Origin: an uncultured Atopobiaceae bacterium
GTDB taxonomy: Bacteria > Actinomycetota > Coriobacteriia > Coriobacteriales > Atopobiaceae
Reading direction: 5' to 3'
DNA: 64,000 nt
Assembly (NCBI GenBank): GCA_944320975.1
Contig: CALUJM010000003.1
Location: forward strand, 62,001 to 126,000
Under the pieces are notes generated by a model. That model was not told where the DNA came from. It worked only from the letters and a program-made list of their open reading frames with translations, and ran no database searches. Below are positions 32,657-41,520 of the stretch, one piece after another (within the stretch, counting starts at the first letter, position 1; each line of letters opens with the position of its first letter). The position numbers were made by a program, and so were the translations under genes.

Positions 32657-34383
32657 CGCGCCACCTCCTCTGCGGTGAGCTGGGACTCGCAGATCTCGCG
32701 GTAGACCGGGCAGTCGCGCAGCAGCTCCTCGTGGGAGCCCAGTCCCGCCTGGCGCCCGCCGTCGAGCACGAGGATCTGGTCGGCCTGGCGGACGGTGGTC
32801 ACGCGCTGGGAGATCATGATGACGGCGGCGTCCGCGCAGTCGCGGCGGATGGCGCGGCGCAGCGCGGCGTCGGTGGCAAAGTCGAGCGCCGACGAGGCGT
32901 CGTCGAGCACGAGCACGCCCGGGCGCCGCGCGAGGGTGCGGGCGACGGCGAGGCGCTGGCGCTGGCCGCCGGAGAAGTTGCGGCCGAACTGCTCGACCTC
33001 GGCCTCGAGGCCGCCCTCCTTGCCGTCCACGACGCCGGCGGCCTGCGCGGTCTCGAGGGCCGAGCGCAGGTCCTTCTCGCCCGCATCCGGACCGCCCCAG
33101 CGCAGGTTGGAGGCGATGGTGCCCGAGAAGAGCGTGGCGCCCTGCTCCACGAGCGAGACCACGCGGCGCAGGCTCTGGCGCGTGAGCTCGCGGACGTCGG
33201 CGCCGCCTACGCGCACGGCGCCCTCCGTGACGTCGTAGAAGCGCATGAGCAGGCTCGCGAGGGTGGACTTGCCCGAGCCCGTGCCGCCGATCACGCCGAG
33301 CGTCTGTCCCGGCATCAGCGAGAAGGACACGTGGCTGAGGGCGCGGCCCGCGCCTCCCGGGTAGGTGAAGCTCACGTCGTCGAAGGCGACGGCGGGCTCG
33401 CCGGGGACGAGCGCGGCCTCGCGCGCGCCGTCGGCCATTGAGGGGCCCGTCTCAAAGACCTCGTTGACGCGGCGCGCGCAGGCGGAGGCGCGCGAGAGCA
33501 GCATGATGAGGTTGGTGAGCTTGAGAAGCTCGACGAGCGCCTGGCTCACGTAGCTCACGAGGGCGACGAGCTGGCCCTGCGTGAGGTGACCGACGTCCAC
33601 CTGTCCGCCGCCGATCCACAGCAGGGCGATCAGCCCGCAGTTGATGGCGACGTAGGTGAGGGGGTTCACCAGGGCGGAGACGTCGCCGGTCGAGACCTGG
33701 CGCGCGCGGACGGTGCCGGTGGCCTCGGCGAAGGAGGCACGCTCGCTGTCCTCGCGGCGGAAGGCGCGCAGCACGCGGGCGCCCTCGAGGTTCTCCGAGA
33801 CACGCAGCTGCACCTCGTCGAGGCCGCGCTGGATCTGGCGGTAGCGCTCGGTGGTCACGCGCATGAAGCCCATGACGATGGCGCCGGAGACGATGACGGC
33901 GACGAGCAGCGCCGCGCCCTCCAGGCCGTCCACCAGAAACGCCGCGATGACGGTGCCAAAGGTCACGAAGGGGGAGCGCAGGATGAGCCTGAAGAACATG
34001 TTGAGGCCGTCCTGCACCTGCTGGGAGTCGTTGGTGATGCGCGTCACGAGGCTCGCGCGACCGATGCGCTCGACGTCCTCGCGCGAGAGGCTGAGCACGT
34101 GGCGGAAGAGGTCGTCGCGCATCGCGGTGCCGAAGGCGGACGCGAGCTTGGAGCAGAAGTACTGCGCGGTCACCGAGATGACCCAGGCGAAGACGCCCAC
34201 GCCCACGAGCAGCGCGCCGTGGCCGAGCACGTAGCCGGCGTCGCGGCTGGCGATGCCGACGTCGATCACCTGCGCCATGACGAGCGGGACGAGGAGCTGC
34301 AGCAGCGCCTCGAGGCCCTTGAACAGCGGGGCGAGCACGCACTCGACGTAGTGCCCCGCGAGGTACCTTCTGAGCTTGAACAT
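32653..34383 (-). CDS. Heterodimeric ABC exporter, degenerate-site subunit
   Basis: 576 residues with the same fold: Walker A GGTGSGKSTL, signature NFSGGQRQRLAVA and Walker B VLVLDDASSALD, where the catalytic Glu is Asp. This makes one of the two ATP sites of the heterodimer non-hydrolytic, as known for BmrC and TM287. It is the first gene of the two-gene operon, starting MFKLRRYLAGHYVE. Confidence 0.9.
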   Translation of the reverse strand: MFKLRRYLAGHYVECVLAPLFKGLEALLQLLVPLVMAQVIDVGIASRDAGYVLGHGALLVGVGVFAWVISVTAQYFCSKLASAFGTAMRDDLFRHVLSLSREDVERIGRASLVTRITNDSQQVQDGLNMFFRLILRSPFVTFGTVIAAFLVDGLEGAALLVAVIVSGAIVMGFMRVTTERYRQIQRGLDEVQLRVSENLEGARVLRAFRREDSERASFAEATGTVRARQVSTGDVSALVNPLTYVAINCGLIALLWIGGGQVDVGHLTQGQLVALVSYVSQALVELLKLTNLIMLLSRASACARRVNEVFETGPSMADGAREAALVPGEPAVAFDDVSFTYPGGAGRALSHVSFSLMPGQTLGVIGGTGSGKSTLASLLMRFYDVTEGAVRVGGADVRELTRQSLRRVVSLVEQGATLFSGTIASNLRWGGPDAGEKDLRSALETAQAAGVVDGKEGGLEAEVEQFGRNFSGGQRQRLAVARTLARRPGVLVLDDASSALDFATDAALRRAIRRDCADAAVIMISQRVTTVRQADQILVLDGGRQAGLGSHEELLRDCPVYREICESQLTAEEVAR

Positions 34384-34463
34384 GTGGCCTCCGGTCGGAT
34401 TCGCAACCCTTTCATTCTAGCGTGGGCCCCGAGGCCTCGTTCTTCTCGGCAGGTCGTCGGTTG

Positions 34464-34576
34464 AGGTGCGGGAGATGGACGGTCTGGGCGAGAAAAACGT
34501 CGCGCTCCCGCACCACAAACAGAGAGGTGCGGGACCTGGACGGTTTCTGCTCCCAGAGCGTCCAAGTCCCGCATCT
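34464..34576. repeat. Palindrome family G, copy 1 (two hairpins)
   Basis: Two hairpins of about 50 bases: GGTGCGGGAG/CTCCCGCACC (34465-34514) and GGTGCGGGAC with its inverted copy (34526-34575). The loops are inverted relative to each other. Related to 55043-55155. Lies between the ABC operon and the xdh operon. Confidence 0.75.
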
Positions 34577-34608
34577 GAAGGCCGGGCGAGAAGAACCTGT
34601 GCCCGCGA

Positions 34609-37389
34609 CTACTCCGCCGCCAGCACCTTGCTCGGCGTGATCGGCAGGTCGCGCACGTAGCGGCCCGTGGCGTGCGCGACGGCGCTCATGACCGCCGGGG
34701 AGGGCGTGTTGATGACGACCTCGCCGATGGACTTGGCGCCGAAGGGGCCGGTGGGCTCGAAGCTCGGCATGAACTCCACGCGCGGCTCGGGCACGTCCAT
34801 GCGGGTGGGCAGTTTGTAGGTCATGAACGAGCCGGTGCGCAGGTTGCCGCGCTCGTCGCGGCTCACGTCCTCGGTGAGGGCCATGCCGATGCCCTGGGCG
34901 ATGCCGCCCTCGGCCTGCACGCGCGCGAGCGCCGGGTTGATGACGGTGCCGCAGTCCACGACGGCAGCGTAGTCGGTGACCGTGACCTTGCCCGTGGCCT
35001 TGTCGACCTCGACCTCGGCGATGCCGGCCATGTAGGGCGGCGGCGAGGTGGGCTGGGCGTTGGTTCCGTGGCCCTCGAGCATGCCGGGGTGCAGGCCAAA
35101 GCCGATGAGCTTGTTGGCCAGGGCGGCGACGGTCATCTCCTGGTCGCCGCAGCGCACGGACTCGCCGTCGAACTCCACGTCCTTCTCGTCCACGCCCAGG
35201 ACGCGGGCGGCCTGCTCGCGGATCTGGCGCACGAGGTCCTCGGCCGCGCGCACGACGGCGCCGCCGGTGGTGTAGGTGCCGGAGGAGGCGTAGGCGCCAG
35301 TGTCGAAGGGGGAGGTGTCGGTGTCCACGCCCTTGGTGACGATGCGGTCCACGTCGCAGCCGAGCGCCTCGGCCGCCATCTGGGCGAGGATGGTGTCCGC
35401 GCCGGTGCCCACGTCGGTGGCGCCGATGGAGAGCACGTAGAACCCGTCGTCCTCCAGGCGGATGTCGACGTTGGCGATGTCGACCATCGCGATGCCGGAG
35501 CCCTGCATCGTGAGGGCGCAGCCGATGCCGCGCACGCGGTCGCCCAGGTCCTCGCGCAGGGGCCGGCCCTTCCAGCCCACCATGTCCATCGCGCGCTCGA
35601 GGCACTCGTCCAGGCGGCAGCTGTAGAGGTGCTCGTCGCCCAGCTGCCAGAGGGTCTCGCCGGGCTTCACGAGGTTCTTGAGGCGCAGCTCGCACGGGTC
35701 CATGCCGAGCTCGTCGGCAAGCTCGTTGACCGCGGACTCCACGGCGAAGCAGCCCTGCGTCGCGCCGTAGCCGCGGTAGGCGCCGCCCGGCGTGGTGTTG
35801 GTGTAGGCCACGTCGTAGGTGAAGCGGCTCGCCGTCGCGTGGTTGTAGATCGGCAGCGCCTTGCCGCCCACGAGCGTGACCGTGGTGGTGCCGTGGTAGC
35901 CGTAGGCGCCGGCGTTGGAGAGGGCGTAGAGGTCGATGGCCTCGATCGTGCCGTCGCGCCGCGCGCCCACGCGGACCTTGAGGACCATCTCGTGACGCGT
36001 GTTGGAGCAGCACATGGTCTCCTCGCGCGTGTAGGTGCACACGCAGGGACGGCCCGTCGCCATCGCGGCGAACGCGGCGAAGGGCTCGTTGCAGCCGCTC
36101 TGCTTGGCTCCGAAGCCGCCGCCCACGCGCGGCTTGATGACGCGCACCTGGTGCTTGGGGATGCCGAGGGCGTTTGCCACCTGGCGGCGGATGTGGAAGG
36201 GCACCTGCGTGGAGCTCACCACGGTGAGGCGGCCGAAGGCGTCGGTGTAGGCGAAGGAGCGGAACGTCTCCATCATGGACTGCTGCGTCGCCTGCGTGCG
36301 GTAGGTGCGCTCGATGATGACGTCGGAGGCGGCGAAGGCGGCGTCGAGGTCGCCGTGGACGCGCTGGCCGTGCGCCACGAGGTTGCGGCTCGGGTCGCCG
36401 GACTTGTCGCCGCCGTGGGCCCAGTCGTCCTCGTCGTGGATCACGGTGGCGTTGTCGAGCGCCTGCTCCACGTCGAGCACGGTGGGCAGCTGCTCGTAGG
36501 TCACCTTCACGGCCTTCACGCCCGCGGCCGCCGCGGCCTCGGTCTCGGCCACGACCATGGCCACCTCGTCGCCCACGTAGCGCACGTGGTGATCGAGAAG
36601 CACGGTGTCGTAGGGGCTCGGCTCGGGGAAGCTCTGGCCGGCAAGGGTGAAGCGGTTGTGCGGCACGTCGTCCGGGCCGAAGACGGCCACGACGCCCGGA
36701 ACCTCGAGCGCGCGGCTCTTGTCCACGCTCGTGACCAGCGCGTTGGCGTGGCGGCTGCGCACGAGCTTCACCACGAGCGCGCCCTCGGGCGCGAGGTCGG
36801 CGGTGTAGACGGGCGCGCCGGCCAGAAGCGCCCCGGAGTCCTTCTTGGCCACCGGGCGCGCGATCTGGGCATGCTCCTCGCCGGACTCCGTGACGGGGTC
36901 GTCGGGCACCTCGCGCGGCGGCAGGGCCCCGCCGTTGTCGTGGCGCGCCAGGAAGCGGCGGATCGCGCGCATCTGGCTCGCATAGCCGGAGCAGCGGCAG
37001 AGGTTGCCGGAGAGGTAGCGGCGCACGACCTCGTCGTCGGCGCCCGGGTGGGCGGCGTCGAGCGCGAGCACGGCCATCTCGAGGCCCGGCGCGCAGAAGC
37101 CGCACTGCTCGGCGCCCTCCTCGGCGAGGCACTGGGCCAGAAGCTCGCGCCGGCCGTCGCGCATGCCCTCGAGCGTGGTGACCTCGCGGCCGTCGACGCG
37201 GGCCATGAGCACGGAGCACGAGAGCACGGGCTCGCCGTCAAGGAGCACGGTGCACAGGCCGCAGTTGGAGGTCTCGCAGGCGCACTTGACGGACTTGAAG
37301 CCGTGCGAGCGGCAGAAGTCAAACAGGGTCATGTCGGGGCGGACGTCCTCGGAGAGGCGGGCGCCGTTCAAGGTGAGGTTGACGAGCAT
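34609..37389 (-). CDS. Xanthine dehydrogenase-type molybdenum hydroxylase, fused [2Fe-2S] and Mo-binding subunit
   Basis: 926 residues. The first 160 carry both [2Fe-2S] clusters: CACETSNCGLC plus a later Cys, then QCGFCAPG and NLCRCSGY. The rest is the molybdopterin-binding part (RPYVVKLVRSRHANA-like start, GGGFGAKQSG, GAYRGYGATQG, and the catalytic Glu in AKSIGEVVINTPS). Fusion of these two parts with FAD on a separate subunit is found in purine hydroxylases of gut anaerobes. The substrate may be xanthine, hypoxanthine or another heterocycle. Transcribed 3 bases after the FAD subunit. No cofactor-insertion gene (xdhC-type) is nearby. Confidence 0.88.
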   Translation of the reverse strand: MLVNLTLNGARLSEDVRPDMTLFDFCRSHGFKSVKCACETSNCGLCTVLLDGEPVLSCSVLMARVDGREVTTLEGMRDGRRELLAQCLAEEGAEQCGFCAPGLEMAVLALDAAHPGADDEVVRRYLSGNLCRCSGYASQMRAIRRFLARHDNGGALPPREVPDDPVTESGEEHAQIARPVAKKDSGALLAGAPVYTADLAPEGALVVKLVRSRHANALVTSVDKSRALEVPGVVAVFGPDDVPHNRFTLAGQSFPEPSPYDTVLLDHHVRYVGDEVAMVVAETEAAAAAGVKAVKVTYEQLPTVLDVEQALDNATVIHDEDDWAHGGDKSGDPSRNLVAHGQRVHGDLDAAFAASDVIIERTYRTQATQQSMMETFRSFAYTDAFGRLTVVSSTQVPFHIRRQVANALGIPKHQVRVIKPRVGGGFGAKQSGCNEPFAAFAAMATGRPCVCTYTREETMCCSNTRHEMVLKVRVGARRDGTIEAIDLYALSNAGAYGYHGTTTVTLVGGKALPIYNHATASRFTYDVAYTNTTPGGAYRGYGATQGCFAVESAVNELADELGMDPCELRLKNLVKPGETLWQLGDEHLYSCRLDECLERAMDMVGWKGRPLREDLGDRVRGIGCALTMQGSGIAMVDIANVDIRLEDDGFYVLSIGATDVGTGADTILAQMAAEALGCDVDRIVTKGVDTDTSPFDTGAYASSGTYTTGGAVVRAAEDLVRQIREQAARVLGVDEKDVEFDGESVRCGDQEMTVAALANKLIGFGLHPGMLEGHGTNAQPTSPPPYMAGIAEVEVDKATGKVTVTDYAAVVDCGTVINPALARVQAEGGIAQGIGMALTEDVSRDERGNLRTGSFMTYKLPTRMDVPEPRVEFMPSFEPTGPFGAKSIGEVVINTPSPAVMSAVAHATGRYVRDLPITPSKVLAAE

Positions 37390-37392
37390 CGT

Positions 37393-38205
37393 TTACGCCT
37401 CCTTCTCGGCGCTGGGCTTGGACGCGGCGCGCTCCACGGCGCGGCGGACGAGGACGGGAGCCACCGCGCGGCGCCATGCGGCGGTCCCGCGCAGGTCGTC
37501 GCCAAAGTCCAGGCTCTCCGCCAGCTCACAGACGGCGTCGAGCTCGGCGGGGGAGAAGCCGCGGCGCAGCGGGATGCGCTCGCCGCCGGTGAGAAGCGTC
37601 GCCTTCTTGGGGCGCGCGCCCACGGTGACGTGCCAGGAGCCCTGCCAGCAGGCCGCGGCGGCGTTGAGCGCGGAGAAGTCCGTCGCGGCGTTGCGAACGG
37701 ACTCGAAGGCGGCCTGGTAGCGATGCTTGCGCACGATGACGTGCGTGAGGATGTCGTTTCTCGCCCCGCGCTCCACGAAGGGGATGACGGGCATGGTGCC
37801 GGAGCCCTCGAGCTCGACCTCGGTGTCGAGGGCGAGCAGCGCGCACACGATGTCCGAGAAGCCCATGCGCGCGTAGAGCGAGCCGCCCACCGTGGCGAGG
37901 TTGCGGAACTGCGTTCCCACGATGTCGCGCACCGCCTCGGTGAAGACGCCGCAGGTCGACGCCGCAAAGCGCTCGTGGTTCTCGAGCTGGCCCAGCGTCA
38001 CCATGGCGCCGATGCGCCAGGCGTCGCCGGTCTCCTCGATCTTGTCGAGCCCGCAGCCGGAGAGGTCGATGCCGAGCGGCGAGGTGCGGTCGGCGAGGCG
38101 CAGCCACATCATGCCGCCGATCACCGTGGCCTGTCGGTTCTCCTGCAGGAGCTCGTAGGCCTGCCGCGTGCTGCCGGGGCGGACGTACTTCTCAAAGGTG
38201 AGCAC
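37393..38205 (-). CDS. Molybdenum hydroxylase FAD-binding subunit
   Basis: 270 residues of the CoxM/XdhB family, passing electrons from the iron-sulfur clusters to FAD. FAD contacts are seen in ATVIGGMMWLRL and in GTQFRNLATVGGSLYAR; the C-terminal CO_deh_flav_C domain follows (RRGFSPAELDAV). First gene of the operon with the fused Mo/FeS subunit. Confidence 0.88.
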   Translation of the reverse strand: MLTFEKYVRPGSTRQAYELLQENRQATVIGGMMWLRLADRTSPLGIDLSGCGLDKIEETGDAWRIGAMVTLGQLENHERFAASTCGVFTEAVRDIVGTQFRNLATVGGSLYARMGFSDIVCALLALDTEVELEGSGTMPVIPFVERGARNDILTHVIVRKHRYQAAFESVRNAATDFSALNAAAACWQGSWHVTVGARPKKATLLTGGERIPLRRGFSPAELDAVCELAESLDFGDDLRGTAAWRRAVAPVLVRRAVERAASKPSAEKEA

Positions 38206-38375
38206 GTGTCCTCCTCATGTGTTGTGTCGGGAACCCCTCCATGATACCGCAGGTGAGAGGCGTTGCCGCGTCCCTCGTTGCACTTTTGCCGCTATAACGG
38301 TGCCTCCCCGCCGGGCGCGCCCGCCGCGTTGCGGGTAGAATGGGTGGCCGTTTGGCATCTTCGGGAGGGGGCGAG

Positions 38376-39200
38376 ATGGGCGAGAAGATCGTGGAGGCGC
38401 GCCACGTCCGCCATGCGTACGTGCCGGGCCGCCAGGACCTGCGCGGCGTCTCGCTCGACGTGGCCCCCGGCGAGCTCGTGGCCATCGTCGGCGAGAACGG
38501 CTCCGGCAAGACCACGCTGGCGCGCCACCTCAACGCCCTCATCCCGCTGCAGGCCGGCGAGCTCGCGGTGGCCGGCCTCGACGCCGCGGACCCCGACGCG
38601 CTCTGGGAGCTGCGCCGCGCCTGCGGCATGGTGTTCCAGAACCCCGAGAACCAGTTCGTCTCGTCGGTCGTGGGGGAGGACGTGGCCTTTGGCCCCCTCA
38701 ACTTCGGCATGAGCGAGAAGGACGCCCGCGCCGCGGCCGAGGCGGCCCTCGAGGCCGTGGGCCTCGCGGGCTTCGGGCGGCGCGACGTGCACGCGCTCTC
38801 CGGCGGGCAGCAGCAGCGCGTGGCGCTCGCGGGCGTCCTCGCGAGCGGGCCTCGGGTGATCGTGCTCGACGAGGCCACCTCGATGATCGACCCCCAGGGG
38901 CGCGACGACCTCGTCCGCGCCGTCCTGCGCGCCCGCGCCGAGCGCGGGGCGACCGTCATCTGGATCACGCACGACATGGAGCTCGCCGCCCGCGCCGACC
39001 GCGTCTTTGTCATGCGCGCGGGCGAGGTCGCCGCCGCGGGCGCGCCCGGGGACGTCCTCGTGGACGAGGCCCTGCTCGCGAGCGCCGGCCTCGAGCCCCC
39101 GATGGCGGCGCGGGCCTGGCACGAGCTCGTCCGACTGGGAGCGGCGTCAGGGCCGGCACCAGTGACCGTCGAGGGGCTGGTGAGGTCGCTGTGCGCGTGA
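38376..39200 (+). CDS. ecfA1: ECF transporter ATPase A1
   Basis: 274 residues. Walker A GENGSGKTTL, Q-loop VFQNPENQFV (an EcfA hallmark), signature ALSGGQQQRVALAG, Walker B VIVLDEATSMIDP and switch His in ITHDME. The PENQFV text and the next gene's PERQFF mark the EcfA1/EcfA2 pair. ATG chosen after GGGAGGGGGCGAG. First gene of a complete group II ECF importer (A1, A2, T, S), all overlapping. Confidence 0.92.
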   Translation: MGEKIVEARHVRHAYVPGRQDLRGVSLDVAPGELVAIVGENGSGKTTLARHLNALIPLQAGELAVAGLDAADPDALWELRRACGMVFQNPENQFVSSVVGEDVAFGPLNFGMSEKDARAAAEAALEAVGLAGFGRRDVHALSGGQQQRVALAGVLASGPRVIVLDEATSMIDPQGRDDLVRAVLRARAERGATVIWITHDMELAARADRVFVMRAGEVAAAGAPGDVLVDEALLASAGLEPPMAARAWHELVRLGAASGPAPVTVEGLVRSLCA

Positions 39201-40036
39201 CGCTCGAGGGCATAGGGCTCACCTTCGAGGGCGGCGCGGGCGAGAGGGTCCGCGCGCTCGACGACGTCTCGCTCGAGCTTTCCGGGGGCGTGTGCGGCCT
39301 GATGGGCCAGACCGGCTCCGGCAAGACCACGCTGCTCGAGGTGATCGCCGGGGCGACGGCGCCGGACGCCGGGCGCGTGCTCGTGGACGGCGAGGACGCG
39401 TCCCGGGGCGCCGGGGCTCGGGCGCTCGCGGGCTCGGTTGGCCTGGTCTTCCAGATTCCCGAGCGCCAGTTCTTCGAGCCCACGGTGGCAGAGGAGGTCA
39501 CCTTCGGCCTGCTCGCGCGCGGAGTCGCTGCCGACGAGGCACGCCGCCGCGCCGCACGCGCGCTCGAGGTCATGGGGCTCTCGCTCGACGCGCTGGGGAG
39601 GCGCTCTCCCTTCGCCCTCTCGGGCGGACAGCAGCGGCGCGTGGCCATCGCGTCTGTCCTGGCCACGCGGCCCGGGCTGCTGCTGCTCGACGAGCCCACC
39701 GCCGGCCTCGACCCGCGGGCGCGCGACGCATGCCTCGAGGCCGTGCGCTCTGCGGCGGCAGAGGGGGCGACCGTCGTCATGGCGAGCCACGACGCCAACG
39801 CTCTGGCGTCGGTGGCCGACCGGCTCGTCTGCCTCGAGGCCGGTCGCGTGACGCTCGACGGCCCCGCGCGCGAGCTTCTCGGCGACGCTCCGCTCATGCG
39901 CGACCACGGCCTCGAGCCGGCGTGCGCCGCCCGGGCCGCGGCGGCGCTCCGGCGGGCGGGCGTGCCCGTCGACGGCTCCCCGCTCACGGCAGTCGAGCTC
40001 GCCGAGGCGGTCGTGCGGGGGAGGGGGCGCTCATGA
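39191..40036 (+). CDS. ecfA2: ECF transporter ATPase A2
   Basis: 281 residues. Walker A GQTGSGKTTL, Q-loop VFQIPERQFFEPTV (EcfA2 type), signature ALSGGQQRRVAIA, Walker B LLLLDEPTAGLDP. GTG start overlapping ecfA1 by 10 bases. Pairs with EcfA1 to drive the EcfT coupling protein. Confidence 0.92.
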   Translation: MRVTLEGIGLTFEGGAGERVRALDDVSLELSGGVCGLMGQTGSGKTTLLEVIAGATAPDAGRVLVDGEDASRGAGARALAGSVGLVFQIPERQFFEPTVAEEVTFGLLARGVAADEARRRAARALEVMGLSLDALGRRSPFALSGGQQRRVAIASVLATRPGLLLLDEPTAGLDPRARDACLEAVRSAAAEGATVVMASHDANALASVADRLVCLEAGRVTLDGPARELLGDAPLMRDHGLEPACAARAAAALRRAGVPVDGSPLTAVELAEAVVRGRGRS

Positions 40037-40764
40037 GGGGCGTTCCCGGATACGTGTGGGCGGACTCTCCGCTCCATCGCGCCCCCGCCGCTGCCAAGCT
40101 CGTGGGGCTCGTCGTCTGCGCCGTGCTCGTCGTGTTGGCGTCGAGCCCGGTCGAGCTCGTGGTCGCGGCCGCCGGCGTTGCCGCTCTCGTCGGCGTCTCG
40201 CGCGTGGGGTGGGGCGCCGCGGGGCGTGCGGCCTGGGGGCTTCGCTGGTTCCTGCTCATGGTGCTCGCGCTCAACGCGCTGCTCTTCAGCGACGTCGACC
40301 CGCTCTTCTCGCTCGGCCCCGCCCATCTCACCGCCGAGGGCCTCGCCCAGGGCGCGCGCATCGTCGTGCGCACGCTGCTCGTGGTCGTCCTGGGCACGCT
40401 GCTCACGGCCACGACGCGCCCCCAGGAGCTCGTCGCGGGCGTCCGGTCGCTGCTCAGCCCGCTCGGGCGCCTGGGGCTTTCCACCGAGGCCGCGGCGCTC
40501 GCCGTCGGCGTGACCGTCCAGTTTGTGCCCACGCTCCTGCGCGAGAGCCGCCAGCTCATGCGTGCGCAAGAAATACGTTGCGGCAACGTTGCTAGTCGTG
40601 GTATTATGCGACGCTCCGTCAGTTATATACAGCTGCTCGTCCCGATGTTCGTGTCCGCCGTCCGCCGTGCCGACGAGCTCTCCGTCGCCATGGAGGCGCG
40701 CGGCTACCGACTGTCCTCGCAGCGGGGCTCCGCCGGCGGGGGAGAAAGGAAGTTGCGCTCATGA
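40033..40764 (+). CDS. ecfT: ECF transporter transmembrane coupling protein
   Basis: 243 residues with about five membrane helices and the two cytoplasmic coupling motifs near the end: the first is atypical (AQEIRCG instead of Ala-Arg-Gly), the second standard (AMEARGYRL). ATGA overlap with ecfA2. A stretch at 40565-40640 is markedly AT-richer, with a perfect 15-base palindrome ACGTTGCGGCAACGT and TTGCGG-N18-TATTAT, which might be a promoter for the S gene. Confidence 0.9.
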   Translation: MRGVPGYVWADSPLHRAPAAAKLVGLVVCAVLVVLASSPVELVVAAAGVAALVGVSRVGWGAAGRAAWGLRWFLLMVLALNALLFSDVDPLFSLGPAHLTAEGLAQGARIVVRTLLVVVLGTLLTATTRPQELVAGVRSLLSPLGRLGLSTEAAALAVGVTVQFVPTLLRESRQLMRAQEIRCGNVASRGIMRRSVSYIQLLVPMFVSAVRRADELSVAMEARGYRLSSQRGSAGGGERKLRS

Positions 40765-41303
40765 GCCAGGTCAAGAGGATCGTCATCGCCGCGGTCTGCG
40801 CGGCGCTTTGCATCGTGCTGCCGATGGCCTTCCACTCCATCCCCAACGCGGGCGCCACGTGGCTGCCCATGCACATCCCCGTGATGATCTCGGGCCTCGT
40901 TGCCGGGCCCGTCGCGGGCGCCATCACCGGCGTGCTGGGACCCGTGCTCTCCAGCCTGCTCACAGGCATGCCCGCAGCCCCCATGGTTGCGCCCATGACC
41001 TGCGAGCTGCTCACCTACGGCCTGGTCGCGGGGCTGCTCTCCAAGTTCGTGCGCACCGGCAACGTCACCGTGGACCTCTACGTCTCGCTCGTCGGCGCGA
41101 TGCTCGCCGGCCGCGTGGTCAACGGAGTGCTGCGCGCGCTGATCTTCTCGCCCGGCGCCTACACGCTCGAGGCGTGGCTCGCCGCCTCCTTCGTCACGAG
41201 CCTCGTGGGCATCGTGCTGCAGCTCGCCGTCGTGGTGCCGGTCGTGGTCTCGCTCGAGCGCGCCGGCCTCGTCCCGCCCCGCTATCCCGAGAAGGACGCG
41301 TAG
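40761..41303 (+). CDS. ECF transporter substrate-binding S component
   Basis: 180 residues, six membrane helices. The LPMHIPVMISGLVAGPVAG segment and PMTCELLTYGLVAG match the S-component family of ECF importers. It captures a vitamin-like substrate and docks on EcfT. The substrate cannot be read off; folate, pantothenate or a purine/cofactor precursor are possible. ATGA overlap with ecfT, so the importer has a dedicated S subunit. Confidence 0.85.
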   Translation: MSQVKRIVIAAVCAALCIVLPMAFHSIPNAGATWLPMHIPVMISGLVAGPVAGAITGVLGPVLSSLLTGMPAAPMVAPMTCELLTYGLVAGLLSKFVRTGNVTVDLYVSLVGAMLAGRVVNGVLRALIFSPGAYTLEAWLAASFVTSLVGIVLQLAVVVPVVVSLERAGLVPPRYPEKDA

Positions 41304-41332
41304 CCGCGCACTTCTCGGCACCCCGCCCGGAT

Positions 41333-41486
41333 GACCGCACTCGATGCGCGCGCTTCTCAAGTGCGGCCCCGCGGTCACTCGATGCGCGCACTCGTGCGCA
41401 AACGCCGGGAGGCCGACCGCACTCATTCGTCCAGGGCTCATAATCTGCCCGCACTAGATGCCCGCACTCCTTGAGTGCGGGCATCT
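41333..41486. repeat. Cluster H of CGCACT repeats with a 14-bp hairpin
   Basis: Two copies of CTCGATGCGCGC (41340, 41378) and several GACCGCACTC/CCCGCACT units fill the gap after the ECF operon. They end in a perfect hairpin AGATGCCCGCACTC-CTT-GAGTGCGGGCATCT (41456-41486) with outer TCATAAT/ATTATGA, between convergent genes and possibly a terminator. Confidence 0.75.
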
Positions 41487-41520
41487 ATTATGAATTTGAC
41501 GAGGAGTGCGCGGGCGCCCG

